In this document: piece by piece, positions 34,348 through 48,900 of the stretch
How positions within the stretch are numbered: the first letter of the stretch is position 1
Layout of the letters: each line of letters begins with the position of its first letter
Assembly: GCA_038501625.1 (NCBI GenBank)
Contig: JAZAYU010000037.1
Coordinates: forward strand, 2,418,001 to 2,482,000
Length of the DNA stretch: 64,000 nucleotides
Direction: 5' to 3'
DNA from: Corbicula japonica
Taxonomy: Eukaryota; Mollusca; Bivalvia; Venerida; Cyrenidae
Made by a program: the position numbers and the translations under genes
The notes under the pieces: model-generated
Database searches by the model: none
The model's input: only the letters and a program-made list of their open reading frames with translations
What the model was told of the DNA's origin: nothing

Positions 34348-36927
34348 TCATCTGTGGGAGAAGATACCAGTATCAGGATTGTACTTGTACGGCTTTGACC
34401 TTTGTCTTCCTCTGTAACAAGAATAACAAATCATTAAAGAGGCAGTCTTGAATATCGACATGATTGCTGAGATAACATGAATTCATTATCAATCTGTCAG
34501 CTGGTAGCCACTTTCAGGTGAAAAAATCCAATCCACTGGCAACTATATTTTTATACATGCTAAAGTTAGATACAGAACAACCAGTACATCCCTGCTGTCT
34601 GATCAGGATCTTCACTACTTGCACTCTGGTCAGAAATAATGAATATTAAAGGCTAACACTTTTGATCCTGGTCAGACTAAACAGATCTGAATCTACACTT
34701 GTCGACATGGGATATAAGCCATATTCATGGAGTGCAGATAAATGATTATAACAGCTATATCCGCCAATATTCCACTGGAGCAACAGTAAGTCAGCTATTT
34801 TCCTTACCTTGCAACTCTGGTGAACACTTTTTCCTTAGCTATTTCTGCTGGGCCCTCTCGAATTGTGTTCTGCACTTCTGTTTCCAGGTAGACATCAAAA
34901 CACATGACCAGCCTCTGAAGCTGATTGGTCAGCAGCAGGTCACCTGATTTACCACGAGTCAACTCGTTGTAGTGTATGTTTACTTCCTCTTCTAATTCCT
35001 GCAAAATTTCTTACGATGTTAAAATTATATATAAACTCTTTTTTCAGTCTAATTCAATAATGTAATACCAGATTGTTTACCAAATAGTTTTCACGTTTAT
35101 GAATTCTATAAATAATATGCACAAGCTAACAACTTCTACACATCTGTGCTGTCTGATCAGTATCTACACTGTTTGCTGTTTGGTCAGAAATAACCTAATG
35201 AATCTAAAAGCAATGTAAATCCTAAGCAGATGGCACAGATGTGCCCAATAATCTGGATCTACACTGTTCACCCATTTAATAACAGCCATATACCATGGCA
35301 TAAAGGGTCAAGTAAGTTTAAAAAGTGACCGAATTCTGAATTTATTCTTATCAGATTTTCAAATGATTTCAGATTTCAAAGCTATTTACATAACATACCA
35401 ATGCTTATTCCTTTAACAAACAATGACTACCTGTGCTGTGAACATTTACCTGTACATGATTGTCGTTTCTGGAGTTCCTGTTTGTCCCCCATGTGACACT
35501 GGTGCAGAACAAGGGGGCTACACTTGGATAATCAGGGTTCACCACCACATGAGCAGTCAGCTTTGCTGGAAATTGTTATATATTCATTTCAAGTCTGTCC
35601 TGGTTTAACAGTGTCATTATTTTATACTAACTGCACTATCTAACAGAATTTTAACAAATAACTCTACTGGTAACTGCATATAGGCCACAGTTTTAATGTT
35701 CAAACAATTTAATATATCATCATATGACAGTTTTTGAAAATTCAGGATTAGATTCATGCTGTGCTGAAATATAACTCTTTCTCCATATACATGTCAATGT
35801 GGCATGGACCAACAGTGTAGATCCAGATCATCTGTGCTGTCTGAACAGGATCTACACTGTTCGCTTTTTGATTTATTAGGTTATTTTCGACCAAAAAGCA
35901 AAACTGAGTGCAGATCCTGATCAGACAGCACGGATATGCCAGCTATTCTGATTCAAAACTGTTTGCTCATGCAATAAAGGTGTATATATGGAGGGAAGGA
36001 TTAAGCAGGTGTAAACAAAGCCTAAACATGTCATTTAGGGAGGTGTAAACATTGCCTGAAACATACAGATTTAATCAAGCAGTTTTCACTTTAATTTCAA
36101 ATTATGCATTTTCGGCAAAGAATGCACAAACCCGATAAAAATCCTTTAACATCACAGAATACCAACCTGAGCCCCTCTCCACAACAGCAACAAAGTAGAG
36201 ATCATTTTCATTAGCTAAACCCTGGTGAACAACATTCTGTGTATGTGGTGTCTCGATAAAGTCTTCATAGGTTGATCTCTGCCAGGAGGTGAGCTGGCTA
36301 GATAACTTGACTGGGAACATACCCTGGTACTCGCTGCTCACTGGAATACTACAGCGCTCTGAAAAAAATATACATATTATGTTTAAGGACCAACTACAAT
36401 GGTGGATTCATTAAAATTATAATATTAGTATAGACATATATTATTGCTCATCAATATAACTCCTGACTCCATATAAACTGGTTTTATCATATGTGCAAAC
36501 AGTGTAGATCCAGATCATCCAGCATATCTATGCAATCTGATCAGGATCTAAACTGTGCAAAGTTTCTCAACTTAATTACTAGTAATTAAAAACATGCCAA
36601 AATATTGGTTACTTGACACAACCTGGCACGGGAATAACATATGGCTTAGATGAACGGGGTACTGAAAATCTCATTTAAAGTGATTTGTTCAAATCATAAA
36701 GAGAAAGCTATGAAATTATAATAGCCAAATATTGTGTGTTCTAGAAGAAATTAGTGTGCACGAGTTCTAGGCATACGTATAGCCACAAATGCCAACAGAA
36801 TTGTTAAAATTGATTTTGAGGCATATAGAAACATCAGTATCTCAAAATTATGGTTTTATCTAAACCACATCCAAGCTAAAATGTGTAATAATGCCTTGAA
36901 ATCATTTTTATCACACACACTCACGCA

Positions 36928-36974
<47 letters not shown>

Positions 36975-39900
36975 CATTTATATAGAAAACTTGCACAGCT
37001 TCCCCTATGTGACCTTCACCTAAAGATTTTGACTTCATTACAATTCTGCCACAAGAGGTGTATATTGAACATCCGATGAAGAAATGATCAGAAACGACAA
37101 AATTAAATTCAAAGTTTTCATGACATATATACTAACATAGAGACATATATATACTGACCATGTGATTTGTCTGTATCTTCTTTTTTCTTTAATGGGTAAC
37201 ATAAAAATTAGGGGTTTAGGTGTATTCTCCTTTTTTGTTTAACTTTAACCCCAGACTCTGTATGTTTAATGGCTTCAAATATTACGGAATTACCGTTGGA
37301 AAATCTGACAATAATAAAAAATATACAAGAAGAAAAACAATGATTAAAAGAAGCAACTTACCTAGAGAGTTGAGTTGTTGAAGAAGAGACATTCTTGCCT
37401 GCAGTCGCTTCCTGAGTTTACGTACCGTTCCTTGCATGTTCTGTACGCTGACAGAGTTCTGTGGAGCGCTTGGTGGCTCACCATTCAGGAACTGAAGACC
37501 ACCCATTCTCTGAGCCCACAAATACGGTCTACCAACCTGTGACAGGTATGTGCTCAGATCCTGGAGACTTAAATAACATATAAATAAACTTTATATAATT
37601 ATCTGATCATTCAAGGTAAGGTGTTTTCAAACAAACAAGTGGTCTAGTTATTTCAAAGAAAATCTAAAATTCTCTGTTTACAATAATTCTCATTATACAC
37701 TGGGTCTCTGTTTTAACTGGCTCTTAATTTACACTTGTTCTTAATTTGCACTAGTTCTCTGTTTACAATGGTTCTCAACTTTTTATGCTGGTTCTCTGTC
37801 GACAATAGTTCTTGATTGTCTTTAAAACATATTAATATCAAAACAACTTTCAAAACATATGTCTTAAAGCCTGTGTTAAGAAAATTACTAATCTTGGTGA
37901 GTTATGAAATGAAAATCTTAATCAAATTTCAATAAATGTATATGGCCGTCAGTTCTGAAGAGCTGAATTCTCTTTTTATAAGTAGAATCTGTAGTGACCC
38001 CACCCCAAAAATATTTCTCAACTGTTAACATTTTATAGGAGTTGTTTGAAAATGAGTGCATGACTGACTGAGATAATCATAAAAAGTTTACCACTACATC
38101 AGGATAAATTGTATGCAGTTTATTTTAACGATGGCAACATGTTTATAACACATATAAAGGTGTCACTGCGGACAAGATTCATTAAGTGGAAAACTTACCC
38201 AAATCTACCAAGTTCATACTGGTTGCTATGATTAGGAGATGTGTTCCCATGGTCACCAGGGAAAAGGTCATCCAAAATCAAATCAGGCGATAGTATGTCA
38301 CTGAAAAACAGATATTCAATGGTTAGAATTAACAGAAGAAGTGTTAAACTGTTCGCAAGTTCATGTTTTGAGAATTTTATTCGCTACATCATAACTTTCA
38401 AAATTTAAGGTCAATGCAGATGCTTATGAAAAGTCTTAACTACTGTATTAAGATAAAGCTAATAAAAGAGTTTTATTTTTATATTATACAGTTCCATATT
38501 TCATGAAGTACAAGTTCAATATTCGCCTGCCCATCAAACTAGAAGAATCATATTCGAGACCAAGATCATAAAACAGAGGCTGGAGACCAGTTTTCAGTAA
38601 AAGCAGTACATGTACGTATGCTGGCCATTTAATAACCACAAAATTAAACAAGCATGTTTTTTCCACATGCAATTACAAGTTACATTTTTACTTAAACACA
38701 TGATTTACTTTTGAGAGGCAGACATGCTAAACACTGAGCTAATGATCCGCTCTCTAATCACAAGATGTTACCACAACTTCTTTAAAACAATCACAAATGT
38801 CTACATAGCACTAGTACTGATCAGATGATTGGTTGAATTTGAGCACAGTATGCCAACTGACCAATCACAAGCTTGAGTTGCCAGCCTCAGTTTTTGCCCT
38901 GCTTTACACTTCATAATCAATGCAGTACTTGTGGGAATTCGCAATTAGTAACTTACCTGCCAGATAGCAATGTTGTTGGTATGTTAGAACTTGGGTTTAC
39001 TTTAACATCTACTGTGATAATCTTCAAATATATCAGGTAACAGAACGTCAGGTTCAACATACTGCCATCTACAGTGAAAAAATAGATCTCTGATACATAC
39101 TGCTAGCAACAGCAAGAAAATAGATATAAATAACATACTGCTAGCTACAGTGAGAAAAAAATTTCAGCACAGGAAATGGCAAATGTATAGCAAACATTAA
39201 GTTTTCATGACAGGTAGATGGATTAAGAGGTTCATATTTATCTCTATTTCTTCAAAAGGGTGACATAAAAATGTTAGACTGATGCCATTTTTAAGGAATG
39301 AATCATCCAAGAATGGCAAATTTATTAAATGAACTGTTTTTTCTGAGGTTATCAGTGGCAAAAGTTATCTTTTATAAAACAAGAAGTAGCCTGTTAAACT
39401 CGGATGCAGTTTAAATGTAGCTTATAATTCAGTGCAGTGACACACAAAATGTGGATAATTCTGTCAAATGAAAAGATGAAATTTATGGTCAACATATATA
39501 AGTTTTTGTGCACAGAAAAATTAGCAGAAGGACAAAGTGATCTCTATCCCATAATTTTGTCAAAGAAAGTGACTCATTAAGTTGTAACATTTCTGATGTC
39601 TAAAAGTTTAAAACACGTAAACAATTACTGTTCATAAAATGATGCATTTACCTTTACAATTAATCTGCAAGGCTACAGACAATGGATGTTTTGTCAACAC
39701 TTTGGTTTTCTTTTCTGTCTTCTGAACTTCACCTGTTTTTCTGCGACGTTTCTGAAAATTTCATTTTAACATTGATTATTTGACAAGGGTAGAACTACTG
39801 AAATTTACCATTCAAGGGCCAGTAACAAGAGCATCATTTATTGTTCTCACTTGATTTCCATGCTCTGTGTCAAATCATTATAGCATAAACATTAACCACT

Positions 39901-42900
39901 CACCCTGAATTATTGCTAATGATTTTTCTGTCTTTGAAAGTTTGAATTTTGTTGCTACATCCATTTATATTTCACAGAATTGTGTTGTTCAGGAAATAAT
40001 CAATAAACAAGAGGGTCCATAGGACCCTGGGTTGCTCACCTGTCAACAACTGCTCAATGGTTGCAAGAGTTGTGTGCAAGTTTGGTAAAATCAAATAAAA
40101 AATAATGCTGCTAAAATTACTATATAACAATATGTAATAAAATTAGTGACCCCTGGGCAGGGCCATTTTTGACCTCAGGAGAATAATTTGAAAACAAGTT
40201 TTGTAGAGGACCACTACATGATGACACATACCAATACCAAGGTTCTAGGTCTTGTGGTTTTAGAGAACAAAATTTTTTAAGTTTTCCCTATATAAGTCTA
40301 TGTAAAACAAGTGACCCCTGGGGCGGGTCCAATTTTGAACCCAGGGGGATACTTTGAATAATTTTAGTAGAGGACCACTAGATGATGCTCTATACCAAAT
40401 ATCTAAGCTCTAGGCCTTACGGTTTCAGAGAAGAAGAGTTTTAAAGATTTACTATATAACACTATGTAATAAAACTAGTGACCCAAGGGCAGGGCCATTT
40501 TTGACCCCAGGAGAATAATTTGAAAACAAGTTTTGTAGAGGACCACTACATGATGACACATACCACTACCAAGGTTCTAGGCCTTGTGGTTTTAGAGAAG
40601 AAGATTTTTTAAAGTTTTCCCTATATAAGTCTATGTAAAACAAGTGACCCCTGGGGCGGGGCGGGGGCATTTGCGACCCCAGGGGGATAGGTTGAACAAT
40701 TTTGGTTAAGGATGATGCTGTATATCAAATATTAAGGCTCTAGGTTTTGTTGTTTTAAAGAAGAAGATTTTAAAAGTTTTTCCTTTCCGTTGCCATGGCA
40801 ACCAGAGTTCTGCATGGAATACAATTCTTTGAACAATTTTCAAAGGGGACCACCCAAGAAACATTCCTGGGAAGTTTGGATGAAATTGGCTTAGCAGTAT
40901 ATGAGAAGATGTCGTTTAAATTAAAAGTTACGGACGGACAGACGGACGGACGTCGGACAAATTGCGATCACAAAAGCTGACTTCGTCACTATGTGACAGG
41001 TAAGCTAAAAAAATACCAGTGAGGACCCTGATCAGACTGCATTGTGATAGAACAACACTGATATGGATCTACACTTGCTAAAATTGCAAGCATACTGCAA
41101 TATGGACTGGTGTTGTATCAAGAATTCTTAACAAGAGGGCCATGATGGCCCTTTATCGCTCACCTGAGTACAACAAAGTTATTTTTAGTAACAGTGACCA
41201 AGACCCAGATGACCCATATTCGAACTCGTCTGAGAAATCATTAGGACAAACATCCTGACCAAGTTTCATGACAATCAGAGCAAAATTGTGACCGCTTGAG
41301 TGTTAACAAGAAAATTCTATTTTTAGCAACAGTGACCTAGTTTTTGGACCCAGATGACCCATATTCGAACTTGTCCGAGAAATCATTGGGACAAACATCC
41401 TGACCAAGTTTCATGACAATCGGAGCAAAAATGTGACCGCTAGAGTGTTAACAGGAAAATTCTATTTTTAGTAACAGTGACCTAGTTTTTTAGACCCAGA
41501 TGACCCATATTCAAACTTGTCCGAGAAATCATTGGGACAAACATCCTGACCAAGTTTCATGACAATCGGAGAAAAAATGTGACCGCTAGAGTGTTAACAA
41601 GAAAATTCTATTTTTAGTAACAGTGACCTAGTTTTTGGACCCAGCTGACCCATATTCGAACTCGTCCGAGAAATCATTGGGACAAACATCCTGACTAAGT
41701 TTCATGACAATCGGAGCAAAAATGTGACTGCTAGAGTGTTAACAAGAAAATTCTATTTTTAGTAACAGTGACCTAGTTTTTGGACCCAAATTACCCATTT
41801 TCAAACTCGTCTGAGAAAGCAATGGGACAAACATCCTAACCAAGTTTCATGACAATCAGAGCAAAATTGTGACCGCTAGAGTGTTTACAAGAAAATTCTA
41901 TTTTTAGCAACAGTGACCTAGTTTTTGGACCCAGGAGACCCATATTCGAACTTGTCCGAGAAATCATTGGGACAAACATCCTGACCAAGTTTCATGACAA
42001 TCGGAGCAAAAATGTGACCGCTAGAGTGTTAACAAGAAAATTCTATTTTTAGTAACAGTGACCTAGTTTTTGGACCCAGATGACCCATATTCGAACTTGT
42101 CCGAGAAATCATTGGGACAAATATCCTGACCAAGTTTCATGACAATCGGAGCAAAAAAGTGACCGCTAGAGTGTTAACAAGAAAATTCTATTTTTAGTAA
42201 CAGTGACCTAGTTTTTTGACCCAGATGACCCATATTCAAACTCGTCCGAGAAATCATTGGGACAAACATCCTGACCAAGTTTCATGACAATCGGAGAAAA
42301 AATGTGACCACTAGAGTGTTAACAAGAAAATTCTATTTTTAGTAACAGTGACCTAGTTTTTGGATCCAGATGACCCATATTCGAACTCGTCCGAGAAATC
42401 ATTGGGACAAATATCCTGACCAAGTTTCATGACAATCGGAGAAAAAATGTGACAGCTAGAGTGTTAACGAACTTAGTGTGGACGGACGACAGACGACGGA
42501 CATTCATCGATCCTAACAGCTCACCCTGAGCCAGCTCAGGTGAGCTAAAAAGGGCAGGGTGCTGTGAAAAATAGGCTGGGGGATAATTCAAAAAAGTCAT
42601 TTTTCAAGATTATATGTATTCATTGGCTGTCAATTTTTTTTTTTTCATCTGAACTAAAGTCACTTTAAAACTAATACCAGACTAACATATCCAAATGCAT
42701 TCATACATAAAGTTCACATAAACAAATACAAACCTCTCTTCCACCCCCACCCCTCCCCTAGAGAAGCATTTCAGATTACTCCACAACTATGTTGCCTACA
42801 TTAGTCTACAACTGTCAAAGTGACTGCATATCTGAGTTTAGATTTTTGTGGACAATATGACAGAAAATCAGCGAGGAATCTTGTTTTCTATCTAAGGCTG

Positions 42901-45900
42901 TGTTCATTTTGCAAAAAAATATATATTTATGAAATCTGAGAGTTTTATTTGTGTGAAATAGGTATTTTTAAGAGGATTTTGGGACAGATAGATCTAAAGG
43001 GATTGGGTTTGTCTGAATAAGTGTGCTTGGGCAGGATAATCTGGATGGGCTTGATGAGGTTGGTGTTGTACCTGGAGAGCTGGGTTGGCACTTAACAGAG
43101 CAGGTTATGTCTTGAAGTTTGGGATAAGGCAGGAGGGAGGGTTTCTGGGAAAGCGTAGGCTAGAGGGACTGATTGTAATGAATCAATTTGGGGACTGGAG
43201 GATCAAGAAGAGGCTTGAGAGTGGGTTGATGCTTAACATATTAGGGAATTTGTCTTTGCTGCAGAGTGGGTAGGTGCTGAGATATCAGGATGGGGCTTTG
43301 GCAGAGTGTTGACATGCTGACAATTAGGTTTGTGGTGTATAAATGGCATAGAGCTGGAGGGAAGGTTGGTGTTGGATCGTTGGATTGGTTAGGTGGGGAC
43401 CTGTACAGTACTTACACTGTTCTTCTTGTCTTGTTCCTCTTGTTCCTCCTGATCACTGTCACTCTCCTCATCTGTAACACCATACATTTAAAATTGAAAA
43501 CGTAAATCAATGAAATATATAATTTCATACAAAGTCATTCTCAGTTCATTTTTTTTTCTGGAAACATTTCAGGTTGTTCAAAAACTTTTAATATATTTTA
43601 TCTTTCACATTGTTTCATCTGATGTTGTAAAGAGGTTTATCAAGAATTATGGGAGCACATGAATAGTCCATAGACAACAGAAAATAAACCTAGAAGTAAA
43701 GGTCTATTGATAATGTATTAAATTTGATATGCCTGGAAATAAAGGTACACTGACAATGTAGTATATTATACTTACAAGCAAAGGTCAATAGATAATGGCC
43801 TAAGATCGTACTAGATGGGTGTTCAGTTGGACACTTGTGTCGCCCTCTGGTAGAATGTCGGAAAAAAATGCAATTTCAAAAAGGGGCAAAAGTCCATCTT
43901 GACACAATAAGTTGTCATCAACTTAAGTGTGTTGTCTTCAGCAATATAATTTGAAAGTTTCATGAAGAAATATTGAGAAATGGCCAAGTTATAGCTTAAA
44001 CATTAAGTTTTCATTAAAAACTCCAAGTACAACAAGAGGGCCAATAGCCCTATCGCTCACCAGATTCTTGTATTCATGAAATGAAAGGTAGAAAAATATT
44101 CAAGAAAATAACAAATACACAGCTGACTTTGCAACAATTTAAATAACGGGCCTTATAGCATCACACAAAGATGTGTTTTCACATTTCATGAGATGACGAT
44201 TCTACTTCATTTGCTGGTATTATAGCATTTCATACTGTCACACTTGTGTTTAATTCCAAGAAGCCTCTAGTCTTCAATCCATTACATAAATGCAAATAAT
44301 CTGTTTTCTTTTGAGGCAGTAGTCTGATTGAAATTAATAGAATATACCTTTTCCTACAAAAATGCTTAACCCTTTCCTCCATACATCTGAACAAAATCTA
44401 CACTGTTAACTTTTTTATTTGTTCAGTTACTTCTGACTAAAATGCAACCAGTGCAGATCCTGAACAGACTTAACAAATGAGCCAGCTGATCTGGATCTAC
44501 ACTGTTGGCATTGCATAAAAATGTGTATATATGGAGGTAAGGGTTAAAGACTGGTTTGGTCAAGATCAGGGCCAAAGACAATAAAACTGAGACTAGAGAC
44601 CATACTCAATTCTCAAGCATCTGACTGCCGAAAACTCATACTAGTCTAAGAAAAAAATCAAATGCATGAGTTCTGAGACCTCCTATTAATTTGCCAGTTT
44701 GTGTACATACACTGTATACAGACCTCTCTTTAACCCTTTCCTCCATATATACCCATTTTTACACATCTGCAACAAGTGTAGATCCAGATCAGCCGGCACA
44801 TTCGTGCCGTCTGATCAGGATCTGCACTGGTCCCATTTTGGTCAGAAATAACCTAATGAATCAAAAAGCGAACAGTGTAGATCCTGATAAGATGGCACAG
44901 ATGTGCCGGCTGATCTGGATCTACACTGTTCGTCCACATAATAAAGTTGTGTTTATGAAGAATAGGGTTAATATAGCCTGAACATTTTTAGAATGTGCTT
45001 CAAATTTGTTGTAGTGGTTGTTTTAATTACAAACAGCAAATAAAATATTAAGAAAAGCCTGATATTCAAAGTGCTGTAAAGTAAGAATGTTAATCTGGTC
45101 AGTATCCATAGAAAATGACAAAATTTACCTTATAAAAACTTCCAGAGCAAAGTTCTTAATATTGCATAACACAGATCTAAGCAGGAAAGTTCAGTAGGTC
45201 ATTGACCAGCAACAGGAGGAATGAACTAATACATCTTAACATATTAAGATTGAATCTAAATATAGCTGAAGACAGGTAAAACTATGGGAATTTTGACACT
45301 TGAAATTTTCACACTGCTACTAAAATTTTTGTTTCAAATTTTATCACTGAACAACCAGTGAATGATAGATATGTTCAGGAAAGATTGAATTTTAATGGTA
45401 TAAAATTTGTGCCAAAATCTGGTTGATAACTGCAGAAAATCAAAGGTTAAAAACAGATTTTAAAAGAAAAAAAATTTTAAAACCCCAGGGCGGGGCCCCT
45501 GGGCAATTCAAGAACATGATTTTAATAATTTGAGTAGAGATCATCAATATCAATATTCATACCAAATTTGATGACAATGAGATAAAAAATGTGACCTCTA
45601 TTGCTTTAACAACATTTTTGCTTAAATCTGACCTAGTGACCTAGTTTTTGACCCAAGATGATCCAGTTTTGAAAGGGATTTCCACACCATCAAGAGAAAC
45701 ATTCTGACCAAGTTTGATGACAATCGGTTAAAAATTGTGGCCTCTATCGCATTAATAAACAAAATGTTGATCAACAATATCAATATTTATACCAAATTTG
45801 ATGAAAATGGGATAAAAATGTGACCCAGTTTTGAAAGGGATCGCCACACCATCAAGAGAAACATTCTGACCAAGTTTGATGACAATCGGTTAAAAATTGT

Positions 45901-48900
45901 GGCCTCTATCGCGTTAACAAACAAAATGTTGCTGGACGCCGGACGCCGGACATCTGGTCCCTCTCTGATCACAATAGCTCACTCAGAGCCTTTGGCTCTG
46001 GTGAGCTAAAAGGGTCATAACTCCAACAAATGTGACCTTGACCTCAAGAATTTGGCATCATCATGAGCATGTTGTCATAAGCAATATAATTTGAAAGTTT
46101 CATGAAGAAGTATTGAGAAATGGCAGAGTTATAGCCAACAATAAATTTTCATTTAAAATTCCAAGTACAAAAAGGGCATAACTCCATCAAATGTGTCCTT
46201 GACCTAAAGAATTTGGCATTATCATGAGCATGTTGTGATAAGAAATATACATTGAAAGTGTCATGAAGAAACAATAAGAAATGGCAAAGTTATTGCCAAT
46301 GTTAAGTTTCCATGTAAAAATCCAAGAACAAAAAGGGGCATAACTCCATCAAATGTGATCCTGACGTAAAGAAATCGACATCATCTACAGCATGTTGTCA
46401 TAAGCAATATAATTTGAAAGTTTCATGAAGAAATATTGAGAAATGGCAAAATTATAGTCAATGTTAAGTTTTCATGTCAAAAAAGGGGCATAACTCCATT
46501 AAATGTGACCTTGACCTAAGGAATTTGACATCATCATGAGCGTGTTGTCATAAGCAATATAATTTGAAAGTTTCATAAAGAAATATTAAGAAATGGCAAA
46601 GTTATAGCCAACGTTAAGTTTTGGTGACGGACGGACGGACTGACGGACGGACAAAGTGATCCCTATGTATCGCGGTTTCTTCAAAGGGCGACACAAAAAC
46701 TGAGGTTGTAGACCAGTCGCAATTTTAGCCAATCAGATGCTTGAGATTTGAGACTGGTCTCCTGATTTAGTTTTATGATCTTTGGCCAATGTAGTAAAGA
46801 AGATATACCTAGAAGCAGAGAAGCACCAGACAGGTCCATGGATTTGGCAGCATTCAGGTCGCCCTCCAGTGATACTTTCAACTTCCCATCTGAAATACAT
46901 AGCAAATACAATCAATATATAACACTGAAGAATTTGTATAATTATCCCTTTTATTCCAGGTATTAGCCTTTAACGTTTGTGCAACCAGTGTTTTTGATGT
47001 ATAAGTAAAAAGGTTGTTTATAAAGCCTGGGTCTAGTGACCTGAAAATAATGCTTCTGTAGTTTAATCAGTTTGCAGATGAAAGTTTAGTGAAGTAAACT
47101 CAATTCCACAAAATGAGTGGTAATTTTTGCCAAAAGAATTAAGTTTCAAAACAAATTAACGTCTGGATAAATAAAAATTATAAACAAACTCATGAATTCA
47201 TGTATTAATTGTACAAAATGTTTCAAAAACTGATGACACTTGGATTTTTCTTTAACCTAGTGTTTCATACCAAAAAAATTCTCATGAACAACAACAAATC
47301 AAATCAACAAATCTAAACTTATAAATTAACAAATCTTAACGTATCTTACTGCCTTTTACTATCTGTTCACTTGACACCATCTCTAAAAGTCATAACAGTT
47401 ACTGTCTAAAATAAATCATGATCCTCTAGATGCTTGCCAAAAATACAGCAATACAGAAAATTAAACTACATTTTGCAGCTGTCAAAACATTGAACTAAGA
47501 CCCAGCCAACCAAACTCTTCATTTGTCAACTGGACAATGATTACAGTTCATGTCCATCTTTAGTTACAAAGTTTTGTTAACAGGAGTAGCTCAAGGCTAA
47601 TTTTGAGAAGCAAAACATACTGATAAATATATACTTGATTTTACAATAAACAGGAGGGAAAACTATAACTGGTTAAGGCAGCATTAACTGTTAAAGGCAT
47701 ATCCTTTCCACGACCATAACCTATTTAAACGTGACAAAATTTTGACTTCCCAAAACCCGACCCTGTTTTACGGGAAGACGCCCAAAACGTATTTAAACGT
47801 ATCAAAAAAATCGCTTTTCAAAACCCTACCCTGTTTTTTCGTCGGAAACCCGTCGATTTATTTTTCATTTTTAAAAAAATCCTTACTTTGGTGGCTATTT
47901 AAAAGAACGCAGAATCATCGATCAGTATTTTAAAACTATTAGTCCTTTGAATGCATCACATATTTTCTCTCAAACATAATTTAGTAAGAAATTGAATACA
48001 TTTGACCTAGATAATCTGATAAGAAAATTAGTAATTTTTAAAAAGTTCAATTTTAAGAAAAAAAATCTAATTAGATGTGTTGCTGTTTCTTCATCTTTCA
48101 TTGTCAAATAAAAAAGTGGCTCCATAACAGTTATTCATTATTTTAAAAAAATCCTATATCTACCTAGTAATTACTTAAAATTGACATTTTTTGCAATGGC
48201 ATAAAAATTAATTACTGTTAATTAGATTAATTAATTTACGGAATTTTACGTTACAGTCTTCATGCGATAAACCAAATTTTTCACCAATTACGTAAAAGAG
48301 CGTTGAAATTCGGGATTTTAACGCACTATTCTTGATATGCATTTTTCCATCTTTTTTACAGAAGAAAGACCGTAACCTTAGATAACGTGTTTTACACGGG
48401 TTTCTTACTATGTTGAAAATTCCGAATTTCTTTAAAAGGTAGAATACCGGTAACGGACAAAAGCGTATATGCTTTATTCAAACATACACTTTTCAACGGG
48501 CATTAAAATAAAATTTACGCAGATTTACGTTATGGTATTTAAAATTGTGAAAAAAGCACATGTTTAAATACGTTTCGGGCGACCTCCAGTAAAATAGGGT
48601 CGGGTTTTGGGAAGTCAAAATTTTGTCACGTTTAAATACGTTACGGACGTCCGTCCGGAAAACAGGGTCGGGCGCGGAAAGGATATTGGTACAGTAAAGG
48701 TGTAATGGAAGCAAAGATCTCAGATCAAAGTGTAGCACTCCCGCTATGTTGAAATGGACTGGGGAGCACCTTTCTCCCATCAAGCATGTCATTATGCTCT
48801 GTAAAGTTTGGCCTATCATGCTTTCTGGTAATTTGGTGTTCTTGACTCAATTACTGTTATGCTCTCAGTACTACTCTGCCCATCACATCCTTATGCTGCA

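Larger units (their letters stand above)
44033..46012. mobile_element. Inserted AAGAGGGCC/AGGTGAGCT element, copy 5
   Basis: It begins ACAAGAGGGCCAATAGCCC and CGCTCACC and ends GGCTCTGGTGAGCTAAAA. It interrupts the core of the element at 43811-46700. It includes the module shared with 8040-8540 (here about 44980-45480) and itself contains two TTAA-flanked MITEs. Confidence 0.65.
43811..46700. mobile_element. Second TTGTGTCGCCC element, split by insertion
   Basis: The left end AGATGGGTGTTCAGTTGG then TTGTGTCGCCCTCT, and the right end AAAGGGCGACACAAAAA, match the element at 1787-2691. About 220 bp of left core precede an inserted element (44033-46012). The core then resumes with CATAACTCCAACAAATGTGACC repeats and a GACG tract at 46628-46652. 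Confidence 0.7.

Noticed and set aside
36856..37038. Cys/Val-rich minus-strand ORF
   Set aside because: It is a translation of the CACG/CA microsatellite.
41129..42550. Regular direct repeats resembling a CRISPR array
   Set aside because: The units are contiguous 145-bp satellites without unique spacers, in an animal genome inside a transposon.
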